Source: Molanna angustata (Eukaryota; Arthropoda; Insecta; Trichoptera; Molannidae). From it: 64,000 nt of DNA. Numbering within the stretch: the stretch's first letter is position 1; each line of letters begins with the position of its first letter. A program made the translations under genes and the position numbers. Shown here piece after piece: positions 10,800-22,640 of this stretch. The stretch spans positions 8,471,986 to 8,535,985 of the forward strand of contig OY754964.1 in NCBI GenBank assembly GCA_963576475.1. Direction: 5' to 3'. The notes under the pieces were generated by a model. It was not told the DNA's origin and ran no database searches. It worked only from the letters and a program-made list of their open reading frames with translations.

Positions 10800-10965
10800 T
10801 ACTCGATGTCACCACGACGAGAACTTAGTCGAGACATGATTTGAACCCTCTTTAACTGTATTGGTTTGCTTGCAAAGAAATTAGTCGAGGCATGATTTGA
10901 ACCCTCTTTAACTAAATTGTTTTGCCTGCGCATAAACTGCTTCGCCATCGACCATGTTAGTTTCC
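10800..10965 (-). repeat. tRNA-like SINE relic with internal tandem duplication
   Basis: The minus strand begins GGTCGATGGCGAAGCAG and contains box-B-like GGGTTCAAATCATG twice. Two copies of a roughly 58-bp block (10816-10872 and 10873-10930), each containing ATGATTTGAACCCTCTTTAA on the plus strand, lie side by side. No clean cloverleaf is visible. Confidence 0.5.
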
Positions 10966-11129
10966 CATTAAGAATTTAAAGAAATTTACCTATATGTATT
11001 TAGTTGTCATCTTACCAAAATCAATCAGATGCCGTGATGGTGAACGTTTTTTCAATGCGTAAAGCAATCACCAATGCATGTTGAACGTGATATATTCATA
11101 AATAACATTTTTTTTTCATTTTTTTTTAT

Positions 11130-11302
11130 ATATAAAAAATGAATATGTCCTTGTTAAACAAGCACATATACATCTTCCTACGTTCCCTAAAATAAGCAAA
11201 TAAATGTTTGTGCTATAGGTGAACGAAATCGGTCGAGGCAGGATTCGAACTCGCGATCACTGGATTACTAGCCCAGCGCGCTAACCGCTCTGCCACCGAC
11301 CC
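11130..11302 (-). repeat. SINE-A copy 2
   Basis: tRNA-like head 11230-11302 on the minus strand (GGGTCGGTGGCAGAGCGG, anticodon loop CTAGTAA, same T-stem mismatch as copy 1), then the shared tail down to ACAAGGACATATTCATTTTT near 11130. Confidence 0.8.
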
Positions 11303-11879
11303 ATCTAATTTCCACATTTCAATATAATAATTCCAAAAATAAATCCTTTGAACGACGGATACTTTTTGATATTAGTATCAATAAATATAAACTTGTCAGT
11401 AAAGGTTTGATCTGAAGAATAAAATAACAATTCAACATATCATTTATTGTTATTATTATAACAAAGCAATAAATTTAAATTAGTTAATATTTAGTCTGTA
11501 CATTCTGATGTAGTATAAATAACTTAATAAAAATGACTATTACTAATTAAGATATTTTAAAATTGTGAAGTGTTCTGATGGATAGAAACATTTTAATCCA
11601 CTTTATTTACTATTCTGAAATAATCTGGATTAGCACTAAAAGTTAGTAAATTGGAATAGAAAAACTAAATAAATATTTGGTGTTACATTTATAGGAAAAA
11701 TTCGGATCTATTTGAAAATTAATTTTTATTTTGATATAAAAAGTAATTATTTGGTATTCTAGGATTTCTTGAGATAGACGATAGAGTTTTTCATCTTCGT
11801 TTTCATTGTCCTGTATGGATGATAAATGTGAAGAAAAATCAATCTTATGATCACATAGTGTCCATAGCAATTTCAAACT
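11303..11879. other. no feature recognised
   Basis: AT-rich. A 77-codon minus-strand frame (11643-11876) has no recognisable motif. Confidence 0.3.
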
Positions 11880-12012
11880 AGTAATGCCTCAGAACAGACT
11901 GTGTCTAGCGAGGCAGTATAATTTTTAAATGTGTGAAAAAAATATAGTTGCGTTCAAATTAAATAGAAATTGTAGTTTTGTACCAATGGAAATAAAATAT
12001 TCATTCATTCAT
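11880..12012 (+). repeat. dispersed repeat, LINE-3'-end-like
   Basis: GAACAGACTGTGTCTAGCGA recurs on the minus strand at 25265-25290 (GAACAGACTCTGTCTAGTGA). The copy ends in an ATTCATTCATTCATTT tail. Its relation to a particular LINE is not established. Confidence 0.45.
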
Positions 12013-12440
12013 TTAAATCATCTTGTATGGAAATACATCATCTGATTTAGAATGGAGATAATCAAAATAAACAAAGGAGTATATGGTTAAATAATTAATG
12101 ATTTGTCATTTTTAATAAGATGATTTATAGTTAAAGGTGTTTATATATCATTTTTTTATTGTGTTTTAACTGAGTTTTGTAACATAAAATATATTATTTA
12201 AATTTAAAAATGTAGAAAGTTCATAAACTATCTGTTTTCAGATAAAAAGTATGGGGTTACCTTTATTATTTTACCACATAAAAAATGACGCCAACATACG
12301 TACTAATTTTCTTTTATTAAGAGGATTTATATCACGTATTTAAGAACTCGTTATTTCGTCATGATGTAGCCCTTTATATCACGTATGCGAATACCTTCTG
12401 AAATCATATTTGAGACATGTATGTACATCTTATTTTGTAT
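12013..12440. other. no feature recognised
   Basis: AT-rich background. No gene or repeat is supported. Confidence 0.3.
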
Positions 12441-12459
12441 TAAAATTATGTATTACTAA

Positions 12460-12740
12460 GACGTGCCTGCCAAATTTGCCGCCAGAACTTTTTGCAAATG
12501 ATGGATACGTCTAGGCGCTCCTTCAACATTTCACATTATCAAAAATCGCTTTGTCCAAGTGACGCGAGAATTCGCTGTGCTCTCTCATAAAAGAATCCAC
12601 ACGGACATTTGACAACTTGCCGACGACGAAGCCTTTGAAGGCTGACCTCCCTTTGAAGGCTGACCTCCCCTCTCGTGTACTGAATTCCGAACAAGATGGA
12701 TCGTATGATTGCAAACTGCGAACGCAACTGTGTGTCAAAA
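12460..12740. other. GC-richer island with 17-bp tandem duplication
   Basis: Higher GC than its surroundings. TTGAAGGCTGACCTCCC occurs twice in a row (12635-12668). Short overlapping frames exist on both strands, but no protein motif is recognised. It could be an untranslated exon or a fossil insertion. Confidence 0.3.
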
Positions 12741-12994
12741 ATGTATGTGTGACAGGGACAGTGCAGAACCGAAACAATATGTTGTTTATTTCTAAACTTT
12801 TTGTATGTAATTGGTATGTCTTAAGGGTTAGATAATGAAAAAACGAAAAAAAGTCATGTTTGTCCATTATTATGTCAACAAGTTCAAAAGGTGCAGACAT
12901 GATGAGAGGCCAAAAAACATAAAAAAATATTTACCACATACCCAATATCATCGTTCCAACAAAATAAATAAAAAAAATAATATTGTTGTTCATA

Positions 12995-13330
12995 ATTTCA
13001 CCCATAGATGGCTGTAGTAAAAATTCCTTATTTTCAAGCGAAAAGAATTTCAGTATTACAATATATAGAACTTTCAAAATTGAATTGATAGGGATCTCAT
13101 TAAAAAGGCATAATTGGTGAACGTTGCGCAAGCGCATAAAGTGATCACGTAAACCAGCCGATGACAGGTCGTAAGCCCTGTAGGTGCCTTGATTTCCCGG
13201 TTCTCCTACAATAAATATTCCAACTTCGTCTCTATTGAGATAATTAAAAATCTGTTAAAAAATATCTTTGACTCCCGACAGGGAAAAAAATCCAATGTTT
13301 GCGCATATGCAATAATAAAAATATTCGATC
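12995..13330 (+). repeat. F4 element copy a (TIR-bearing non-autonomous element)
   Basis: Shares with 62058-62740 the blocks ATAGATGGC, AAAAAGGCATAATTGGTGAA, GTTGCGCAAGCGCATAAAGT and AACCAGCCGATGAC. It ends GACTCCCGACAGGGAAAAAA...ATATTCG, the inverted form of the other copies' left end. Other copies: 20760-20990 (+), 33780-34290 (-), 58590-58690 (+), 62058-62740 (+). Confidence 0.65.
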
Positions 13331-14218
13331 CCTATATCATGTTGCTTCATTTAAAATACTTCTTAACTTAAAACATTGTTTCCACTGCAAATCCAAATCG
13401 GGATTTTGGTTCAAGAATCGAATGTCTAACTTACTGAGCTATAAAAGCGTAGATTTAAAAATAGACTGACATATATCTACGCTTCAGGCTTCCTGTTTGA
13501 AGTTTTAACAAATAGACGAAATAGGGTGTTAGGTAAAAATGACAATACTGTCCAACCTTCATCCCAAAAAGTATTGCTACCTACATCAGTCGTCATCTTT
13601 ATTGTTTACAACTCGTCGGCCCGTGTGCATCACACATTGACCGTTAAAGAAGTCAAATAGTTTCGATGCGCTAACACATTTCGTGCCATTTCTTGTCGAT
13701 CAACTAAAACTACGCGCCGTGCGCAATTATACATAATGGTATGTTTGAATTTAAGTACAATAAATGTACAATTTCATTTTTAAAGACAATATTGATGGTG
13801 GAAAGTAATCTGAGGTACGCAGATCCACATTTGATTGTATTACCAGAAGTTAAATAATATCAGTTCAATCAATTGATTTGAGATATCTTCAATTTCATTA
13901 TTCATAAAATTATGTTCAAGCTGGACGATAGGAGATAATTTTTTTAATTAAGTGCACCGGGCACAAATTCCCTTCGACCTGATCCTGAATGACAGCATTC
14001 GGTATCTCCGATTTCTTAACATGACATTTTCGTCTTTCTTTGTAGTTTTTGCGATTAAAAATATCTTCATACTTAAACGGTAGTATGCTAGCAGTTTATG
14101 GATCGTTCTTTGAATTCAATGAAAGTCATCGGCAAATATGCTTGTTCAGACGTCATAAGCAAGATGGAAAATCAACGTTGTAGGACTTGAATAATAAGCT
14201 CTTTTAGGTAGTTTAAGT
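13331..14218. other. no feature recognised
   Basis: Mixed background. 13600-13740 is somewhat GC-richer, with CGTCGG and GCGCCGTGCGC runs, but no frame or RNA fold that I can support. Confidence 0.3.
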
Positions 14219-14917
14219 TTAAGGGGGGGACTGCTGCCAACGTACCTATTTTTCAATTTGGTATACCATCATCATTTCTTATCAAATCGTTTTGAAAAAA
14301 TAAATTAAGATAGTTTGGATATTAATAAATAAAAATATACCTTAACTTTTTGATAATGTTCTGTATAAATTCTTGTAGAAAAATAATGGCATACCCCGAT
14401 TTTCAACGTTTATCATATATTTTTAATAAACTATAAGGCGTAGAGTAATATATTTTTTTTTTAAATTAAAGATGACAAAAATATCTAGAAAAATATGATG
14501 TGACGATGCATTAATGCTTCAGGTTTAGTAAATAAACCTAAAAAACTTTTATTTTCCATTCAGCGCCATTGCGTAATAAAAGTTTTTTTTTGGTTTCTTT
14601 ACTTAACCTGATGCGTTAATGCAACGTCATATCATATTTTTCCAGGTATTTTGTTATTCTTTAAAATTTGTAAAAAAAATATTGCTGTATACCTTATATT
14701 TTTTTAGAAATTTAAGATAAATGTTTAAAATCGGGGTATGCTTAATATTTTCCTACAAGAATATATACAGAACATAATTAAAAAGTTAAGGTATATTTCT
14801 CTTTATTAATATCCAAACTATGTAACTAGGTTATTTTTTTCAAAATGATTCGTTTAGTAATAATGATGGTATATCAAATTGAAAAAATAGGTACGTTGGC
14901 AGCAGTCACCCTCTTAA
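14219..14917. mobile_element. 691-bp foldback MITE with TTAA target site
   Basis: Both ends read inward as GGGTGACTGCTGCCAACGTA-like sequence (left with G runs, right GAGGGTGACTGCTGCC) and are flanked by TTAA (14219-14222 and 14914-14917). The two halves are imperfect inverted repeats of about 330 bp over almost the whole length, with the turn near 14560-14575. TTAA duplication is characteristic of piggyBac-type transposases. There is no coding capacity. A transcript would form one very long hairpin. Confidence 0.8.
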
Positions 14918-15397
14918 AGAGTTTTTTTTTCTTTAATGGCTGGCTATGAGTTTATAAATATGATGATAAATGCTTGTTTGCTGATTTGATAGTCACTGGT
15001 CACATGCACTGATATATTTCACATGTTCACATGTGACAAACACACACACACACACACACTAACACCATCATTACTTTATCATTTTAGATGAGTGATCGTA
15101 ACTACACAAAAAAAAAACAACAAATTGTCAGAAAATTCGTCATTAGATAAACTTGTAAATTTCAAAATCATTTGATTTACATTTTTATTCATTTTTACTT
15201 GTTACTTTACCCGTTTAATTTACATTTTTTTTAAGTTCATAATTTATACTACTTTTGAGTAAAAATTGTGCCTCTGAAGATACTAGTTGTACCTAGCGAA
15301 AGCGCTAAGCTCATTAAATTGTACTCTGTGGAATAAAACAGTTTTATTTTTAGTTTTATAAGTAAATTAAATATTTACTTTATTTTTTTTATTAGCT
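14918..15397. repeat. background with (CA)n microsatellite at 15039-15059
   Basis: AT-rich stretch carrying a short CACACACACACACACACACA run. Nothing else is recognised. Confidence 0.6.
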
Positions 15398-15668
15398 GTG
15401 AGGCACCGGCTTAGAATAGTGCTTCCACTCTTTTCTATTACTGTTTTCGAGTGTCCCGTAAGTCGAAAATACAACAGGCAACAATAACATCTGACATAGT
15501 TCAGCAATGAGGTTCACCACCCATTCTGAATGTAGTGTCTTTTATTGGTGTGTGGGTATACACATATGTGTTGTGCTCCCTTTTATAAGGCAATGCACAC
15601 CCGCACACCTTTCGCTGGTTATCCCACATTGTGGGATATGCCGTGATGGTATGAATGAATGAATGAAT
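15398..15668 (+). repeat. TGAA-tailed SINE-like family, copy 3, full length
   Basis: Uninterrupted from GTGAGGCACCGGCTTAGAAT to the ATGAATGAATGAATGAAT tail, 271 bp. It serves as the window reference for the family. Contains CCCTTTTATAAGG and the CCCACATTGTGGG palindrome. Confidence 0.75.
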
Positions 15669-17129
15669 TTTTTTTTTATTTATCGAAATTTCAGAACAAT
15701 TCTTGAGACATTTAAGATGTGAAAAAATCAGAATGCCTAAGTTCAACTGACGACGTTCAACTGATTATAAGTAGGTACTTGTTATATTTTTTTCGTATAA
15801 TTTTAAATGTTCGATAGTATAGCTTAAATAATACGTTGGTAAATAAATTATGTTTGTTGCTTAGGTCTGTTTGTGATATAAGAAATGAGGTTTTAATATG
15901 AGCGGTATAAAACAAGTAAGCAAAGCATCTAGTTTTTGTTCACCTATACCATTTGGCCTTTAGAAACGGTACATAGCAATATAGAACAAAAGCTTCAAGT
16001 GATTTTCTTTATACTTCAGAACCGATTCGTGCAAGTCAACCGTATCATCAATTTTGTTCAGATTTGTACAGGAATGTAAGTTGGTCTCATAGCCATTTTA
16101 GTTATTAGCAATGTTAGTTATTTGCATGTTTTTCAATCGGTACGTTTCAACACATACGGATTGTGTTGAAATGTACCTACTGGGAGGTTATTTGTTATTC
16201 GGAAATCTCTTCCATCTAGATTCTAGACATATATTATGCCAGGAAACATTTTGTAATTGTAAACTTTTTAATGAAAATTCGTGTTTTTAAATTTATTTTT
16301 TTGATTGATCTATTGGTAGTATGTTAAGTCACCAATAGTTTATTGAAACGATATAATGATTTATAAGTGAACCAGTATTAGGTAGTTTTTTCAAGTGGCA
16401 AAATTGACTGTGTTAAATAATTTAAATACTTATATTTTTTTTATAAATACAGGAAATTCAATTAACAATTAAATAGAATTACCCATTACATAATATATGT
16501 ATGTATATACGTATAAATGAACTGATAGGTACAAGCGAAATTAAAAAATAAATAGTTACGTATGTATGTAAAACAGAATAAATTTATCATAAAAAAAACA
16601 AAAAAAGGATACCGAAGATATCACGACTATTCAATTTGATATTTAAATTCTACCCGAAAAAAAATAAATCTTGTGTTTTGGGGAGGAGTTCAGAAAATTT
16701 ACAACATAACAAAACTACAATTCATGTACAGGCACACAAAACTTCGGAGTTCAGAAAACTTACAATTCACTATTTAGATAATAGAGAAAAAAAATTATAT
16801 CATATAAAGTTACACAAAAATTCACATCCACACGCACACATACAAAACTAAAACATAGTAAACCACAATCTATCTACACAGATTTTTTGTCGAATTTCAG
16901 ATTACTTATAAATGCGCTGAGCGACTTACCTAATTTTTTTTCTTCTTAATATAAATCATGGCATGATAATTGTATACTATACAATAAAAAGGTACTTATA
17001 TTTAACAAGAAAATAAAATAAAACAATTTATATGTTTTGAAGTGCAGTTATCGGTTTGAGATTTGTGTCTATTCATCCTGATGTATCTACAGCACAAGAA
17101 AATATATTATTTGCAATGGCCGGTGTCTG
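15669..17129. other. no feature recognised
   Basis: AT-rich. A 71-codon frame at 16636-16851 has low-complexity composition and no motif. Confidence 0.3.
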
Positions 17130-17286
17130 TTTGGCACGCGCCTGGGGCACGACCACGGATTGCCTATTATTACACTCTTCTCATTTTCTTCTTCTTCTTA
17201 GTTCGTGGCCTATTAACCCCTCCACCGTGCATCGTACCTCAACAGCTATACCACTCTCTGCAATGCAAAAGGATGTAACACATTGA
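17130..17286 (-). pseudogene. possible RTE-like LINE tail
   Basis: GC-richer block whose minus strand contains GGCCACGAACTAAGAAGAAG followed by AAGAAAATGAGAAG, like the purine tail of RTE elements elsewhere in the window. No clear protein motif is present. Confidence 0.3.
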
Positions 17287-17289
17287 CAT

Positions 17290-18010
17290 ACTGATACACG
17301 GTATAATGAAATATTTGAACAAAAAATAAACAAAACTTAACTGATCCATAGAGCTTTGGGAAACCAAATAAAATGTGATTGTCATATTGACAATTGAAAA
17401 GTTTTACTTGTCATAATGTCAGCTACTTTAGCCACTAGAATCCTCCGTATTTGATTATCAGCTACCCTGCCTGAGTTATTTACTTGTGATTGAGAAAAAT
17501 CGGTAGATTTATCTGTCGACAAATTGTATGTACAAAGAATACGCAAAAAATGTAGTTTTATCTTTTTTTACTAAATATTGTTTTAAAAAACTATCACAGA
17601 ATTTCGGTTAGTAATTTTATATAGTCAGGTTTTGGGTTTGAAAATGAAAAGAAAAATTGCTACATCTTGACATAAAAAATATGTCAATTATTTATACACT
17701 AACATCATTCATTGAATGAGAAACATTCAAATTTGAAATATTTGGAGTCAGAAATTTATAAGCTGTAATCAAGAATCAAATAAATATCAATAAAAAAAAT
17801 CAATACGAATAAATGACTTATTAACTGCTGTTTTGTTTATTGATTATACGAACTTAATACGAATAATATTATCGTACTCAAAATATTGAAAGTGCTTTAA
17901 AAGCGGATGTTCGAAAAAAGTAACATATCACAACCATATGTGTAAAACGAGTGGGTTGTGGCCAACACTAAACTCTCCACACCACAAATATTGACAATGA
18001 AATATTTTAT
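17290..18010. other. background leading into tandem array
   Basis: AT-rich. ACTCTCCACAC at 17972-17982 is the inverse of GTGTGGAGAGT at 19900-19910, so the tandem array lies between inverted 11-mers. Confidence 0.35.
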
Positions 18011-18016
18011 TCATTC

Positions 18017-19750
18017 TAAATTTTACTACCAGGAATATAAATTTTCTAACGATAGTATATTTTCATGTTAAGATAGACAAACTATTAATGCAGAATGGTG
18101 AAGAATTCTAATGTTGTATGAAATATTTTAATAAAAGCAGATAAATTTTGTTTTAAAGGACGTTAGAGCATTTTGACAATTTTGACACGTGATATCATAT
18201 GAAGAAATTTTTGTTATTTATGGAAAGCTAATCAGTTCGATGTTCAAGCTCTTTACATTATAACATGAAATCAAATAACTGAACTTTTCCATACAAAAGA
18301 AATTTATCTTATTATATACATTTTTTATCATACTAAATTTTACTACCAGGAAAATAAATTTTCTATCGATAGTATATTTTTATGTTAAGATAGACAAACT
18401 ATTATTGCAGTATGGTGTAGAATGCTTATGTTGTATGAAATATTTTAATAAAAGCAGATAAATTTTGTTTTAAAGGACGCGAAAGCATTTTCAAAATTTT
18501 GACACGTGATATCATATGAAGAAATTTTTTGTTATTTATGGAAAGCTAATCAGTTCTATGTTCAAACTCTTTACATTATAACATGAAATCAAATAACTGA
18601 ACGTTTCCATACATAGAAATTTATCTAATTACATTTTTATTCATACTAAATGTTACTATCAGGAATATAAATTTTCTTCCGATAGTATATTTTTATGTTA
18701 AGATAGACAAACTATTAATGCAGTATAGTGAAGAATGCTTATGTTGTATGAAATATTTTAATAAAAGCAGATAAATTTTGTTCTAAAGAACGCGAGAGCA
18801 TTTTCCAAATTTTGACAGGTGATATCATATGAAGAAATTTTTTGTTATTTATGGAAAGCTAATCAGTTCTATGTTCAAGCTCTTAACTATATAACATGAA
18901 ATCAAATTACTGAACTTTTCCATACATAGAAATTTATCTAATTACATTTTTATTCATACTAAATGTTACTATCAGGAATATAAATTTTCTTCCGATAGTA
19001 TATTTTTATGTTAAGATAGACAAACTATTAATGCAGTATAGTGAAGACTGCTTATGTTGTATGAAATATTTTAAAAAAAGCAGATAAATTTTGTTTCAAA
19101 GAGTGTTAGAGCATTTTGACAATGTTGACACGTGATATCATATGAAGAAATTTTATGATATCTATGAAAAGCTTATCAGTTCTAAGTTCAAGCTATTAAT
19201 ATTCTTATATCAATATAAAATCAATGAACTGAACATTGCCAAATATAAAAAAATTCTCTTGTTACATATAAGTTTCATACAAATATCCATTAAATAAAAT
19301 ATAATTTTTGAAACCGTTGAATATTTTTCTTTTAACATTGACCAACTTTGAATACAATTTTATGAGGATTCTTGGTGTTGTATAAATAGTTGAAACCAAA
19401 TTAAAATATCTCTAATTTCCAGGTCGTGAGAGCATTTTTTCAGATTTAATAGATGAAATCATAAAGAAACATTGGGAAAAAATGAACCGTTGTCTATGGA
19501 AAACTAATCAGCTCTAAGTTTATGGACTTAACACATGTGATATCAATATGAAATCAATCGGACTTATAGTTTGGGCTGCAGAGAGGACACAAAAAAAAAA
19601 CAACGTAAATGATGAATTCATAGAGAAGAAATCAAAAGTTGTCTATGGAAATCTAATCAGCTCTAGGTCTTTGCACTTTACACATATGATGTTAATATGA
19701 AGTCGATCAGACTTATAGTTTGGGCTGTAGAGAGGACACAAAAAAGATAA
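18017..19750. repeat. tandem array, unit about 315 bp, four good and two decayed units
   Basis: Units begin at CTAAATTTTACTACC (18017), 18333, 18646 and 18959, periods 316, 313 and 313. Each carries GTTAAGATAGACAAACTATT, TTTTAATAAAAGCAGATAAA (TTTTAAAAAAAGCAGATAAA in the fourth), CGTGATATCATATGAAGAAA (CAGGTGATATC in the third) and GAAAGCTAATCAGTT-like blocks. A divergent fifth unit starts near 19280, and a partial sixth covers 19615-19745, where TATGGAAATCTAATCAGCTC and ATAGTTTGGGCTGTAGAGAG repeat unit 5. Identity falls from left to right, as expected for amplification of an older unit. No frame runs through it. Confidence 0.85.
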
Positions 19751-20379
19751 ATGCTACGGCGTACGGCGTATACGCCATACACACAAACACGTCACGACGA
19801 AACTCATAGTGTGCATTCTCTACATGATACCCATTGAGAAATTGATGTAAAAAAAATACGCTTAAATTTTGCGAAATCATGACTCTCCCCTATTCCATAG
19901 TGTGGAGAGTAAAAATATAAAAGTATAGATGATTGGTACGCGTCATATAATTACATGACAACTATGTATGTAACTGTAACTGACACTATAATTTAAATAA
20001 ATGTTACATCAAATATTGTGCAACTAGGTTCTTGAAAATATGTTACACTATTTGCGGTAGAAATTAAATTACATACCTGTTTTTCGATATTTTTATTTTA
20101 TGGTTATGTATGAAGACATACCGATGAAAAAATAGGCACTAGGCAAGTGTAGTGTGTGGTGTATATTTGAAGCACTTCACAAAACAATTTAAGTCTTAAT
20201 CTTGTCAAATGATACTTGTGCAATTGTCATGTACAAATATTTGTTTTAAAAAAAATCGTATATTAAAAAAATATCAACTTAGATGACAACGATACTTGAC
20301 ATTTTCACGTATAGTCGTTTGTAGGTTTAATTATCTGAAACTCTCCAAACTTAGCACAATGCTAGAAAGGGATACAAGT
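19751..20379. other. no feature recognised
   Basis: AT-rich background apart from GTGTGGAGAGT (19900-19910) noted with the array. Confidence 0.3.
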
Positions 20380-20526
20380 ATGGAGATAATTAAAATATAT
20401 GTAATAATATTTTTGTCTGTTTATCTTTACAATACCTCAAAACAAGCAGAAAAAAATGTTTTTACTAAATACCCTTTTTTCAACGATTTATTACAGTCCG
20501 AAAAAGTCAAAGGAAATATATATTGA
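20380..20526 (+). CDS. 48-codon frame with signal-peptide-like start, uncertain
   Basis: ATG at 20380 opens [18 protein letters not shown], a hydrophobic stretch like a secretion signal, followed by a polar tail rich in Lys, Phe and Asn and a stop at 20526. No family is recognised. Sequence this AT-rich produces Ile/Tyr/Leu-rich frames by chance, so it could equally be noise or a first exon. Confidence 0.15.
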   Translation: MEIIKIYVIIFLSVYLYNTSKQAEKNVFTKYPFFNDLLQSEKVKGNIY

Positions 20527-20759
20527 AATGGAATATTTTAAATAGGTGTTTACATACGGTTAATATTTTTATGACTCAATAACTGTTCATTAATCATTTA
20601 TCAGTTCGTTTTTAATCAAAAACAGCTTCCATATTTTTAAGAAGTCCATATAGGTACACCTTTAACCGTGGTATTAAATACTGCGTTTCAGAGAAGACGA
20701 ATATGCGGTAGCATTGTCACCTCGTATCTAATGATCGTTTGCTTTTATTGTTTACGAAC

Positions 20760-20990
20760 CAATTTTTCAATAGATGGCGTTAAAAAAGTACCTACCTCAC
20801 TTTCATAGATGGCGTTTGTGTTTTGAATTTATTTTCAAACGAACAGATATCGATGATTAAACATGATATACCTACAACTTTCAAAAATTGATTGATAAGG
20901 AAATTCTATTAAAAGGCATAATAGATGAACGATGCGCTAATGCAGATATGTCTTGGTAACCTTGATTTCTCAGTTATATCTGGAGATATT
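20760..20990 (+). repeat. F4 element copy b, decayed
   Basis: AATAGATGGCGTT, TCATAGATGGCG, then TTAAAAGGCATAATAGATGA and ACGATGCGC align with the interior of 62058-62740. Neither terminal inverted repeat is visible. Confidence 0.55.
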
Positions 20991-21209
20991 TACTTATACG
21001 TTCATAAGTTTTTGAATTATCTTCATTTGACCCGAATCAAATAACTAGAAGGAAAGACACATAACAAAACTGACTGTTTCTATAAACAGTTTTATAACGT
21101 TATAATTGAAATATATAGCAAATTGCAGAAGTATTTGCGTAATGAAGCGTTTCAGAAATATGAGAGTAACATTTGTATTATTTAATTTATTTCATGAGGT
21201 CTTGGGCGA

Positions 21210-21605
21210 CGTCGGGTCGGTCGGCTTCTGAAATTGTTCTTGTTTGGTTACGTAGATATCTGTAACAGTTGTCAAGTGACGCGTAAAAATTTCGCCTTGC
21301 TACACGATCGATCCATTACGACGATTGTGTCGAATCGACGAAAAAAATGAATTAATCATTGTGTCGGTGGATGGAGAAACGATCGGCCGTCGGACAGGCT
21401 AGACGGAACGCTACGAATTCGGCCGATCGATACGTCGAATCTGATCTGACACGCGTTTCACTTCCGCATTGTTTTGTCTTGTCTCCCAATGCAATCCTCG
21501 ACGGTGAAAAGTTATCTTTTACTATTCACCAAGATGGTAGACATGGAGAGTCATGGATCTGGGCAACAGCCTTATTTTTGAAGTGCTGCTCGCATAGATG
21601 GTAAA
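21210..21605 (+). other. CpG-rich island with short frame, possible exon or 5' UTR
   Basis: Noticeably rich in CG dinucleotides (GTCGGGTCGGTCGG, CGATCGGCCGTCGG, CGGCCGATCGATACGTCG) for this window. An 81-codon frame (21359-21604) starts at GTG, not ATG, and shows no motif. It may be a promoter or first exon of a host gene. There is no direct support. Confidence 0.25.
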
Positions 21606-21938
21606 ATACATTTTTAAGTTGAACACACTAATTTTAATAGTTCTACCCGAACCTTGTAGCCACAAAGAGCAACTTTAGGGCTTTCAAGACTTTCTGTCTT
21701 AAATTCGGTGCACTATTATCTTCACTATCACTGAGCAGTGAGCCAGTTGTTTCCACATGATTAGCTCTCTTTGGCACATTAAGTGCAGTGTCTGCAAGGT
21801 TTTAGAGTTCTCCGGACTCTTCGTATGTTCTTTATGTGTTCTTTCAGAGTTTTGCAAGGGGCCATTATTAGTCCCCATAATCAGAACGGGTGGTGGTGGA
21901 GAAAGAACAGTTCTACCCGAAATTTCAAAATTAATTGA

Positions 21939-22497
21939 TTGCGGGACAGTAGACTTTACTTAGACCAAATATTACTATATAAAATTTGCAATAACTCAAT
22001 CGATACCCCTGATATACTAAATACTGGATCACTCCATGTACCAAATAGATATACCCGATCACAAAATTTATGCCACTCTAATTATAGATATACTTCACCT
22101 ATGTTTACAATTCAGCGAGATATTTCAAACACACATACATATATTTTCCATGACACTTAACAACATTATCAAAAACAGATAAAGATGTTCTTAAACTCTA
22201 ATACACAATCTAACAATCATCTCCTTATTCACTAAAGATCCATCCTCCTAATCCCGTAACATACTCGTTAGCTGTATACCTATGTGTATATTTTTGTTTT
22301 TATCTATCTTTTTCAAGTTTGTTTAATGATGTATTATTTTATGAATTTTTCAACAGTGTAATCAATTGTTGTATAGTCATTAATTTAAATTGAAGACATC
22401 ATTTTTGTCTCAACTTTTAAACAAGTAATGTTAAGTGAAATAAATAACTTAAAGCTGTAGCTTTCTGAGATGAAATAAATAAATAAGCAAGTATTGA
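21939..22497 (+). pseudogene. Jockey/I-like LINE C-terminus and 3' UTR, copy 1
   Basis: The frame 21939-22160 reads LLYKICNNSIDTPDIL, then VPNRYTRSQNL and FTIQRD, the usual LYKxxNxxID...VPxxxTRxxxLF region after the reverse transcriptase of Jockey/I/CR1-type LINEs. A 3' UTR follows, ending GCTGTAGCTTTCTGAGATGA and AAATAAATAAATAA. A second copy of the same 3' end is at 45740-46040. 5'-truncated, inactive. Confidence 0.65.
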
Positions 22498-22519
22498 TGT
22501 ATTTGTCATGTATTTATGC

Positions 22520-22640
22520 CAGAAGGGCCTCCGATAGCCGCGAGAAGCGTGTCGTTATAGAAATCGAGGATGGTAGAAAATCTATGAGTCGCTCATGGAC
22601 CCGATGGAGTGACCTTGCCAATCCGACGACAGGATCTTAA
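22520..22640 (+). pseudogene. RTE-like LINE fragment
   Basis: One frame contains SRSWTRWSDLAN, resembling the GRPxTRWxDDI segment of RTE polyproteins. A related fragment is at 28865-29045. Short and frameshifted. Confidence 0.4.

Noticed and set aside
18017..19750. CRISPR array
   Set aside because: Units are about 315 bp and continuous, without short repeats and unique spacers, in a eukaryotic genome.
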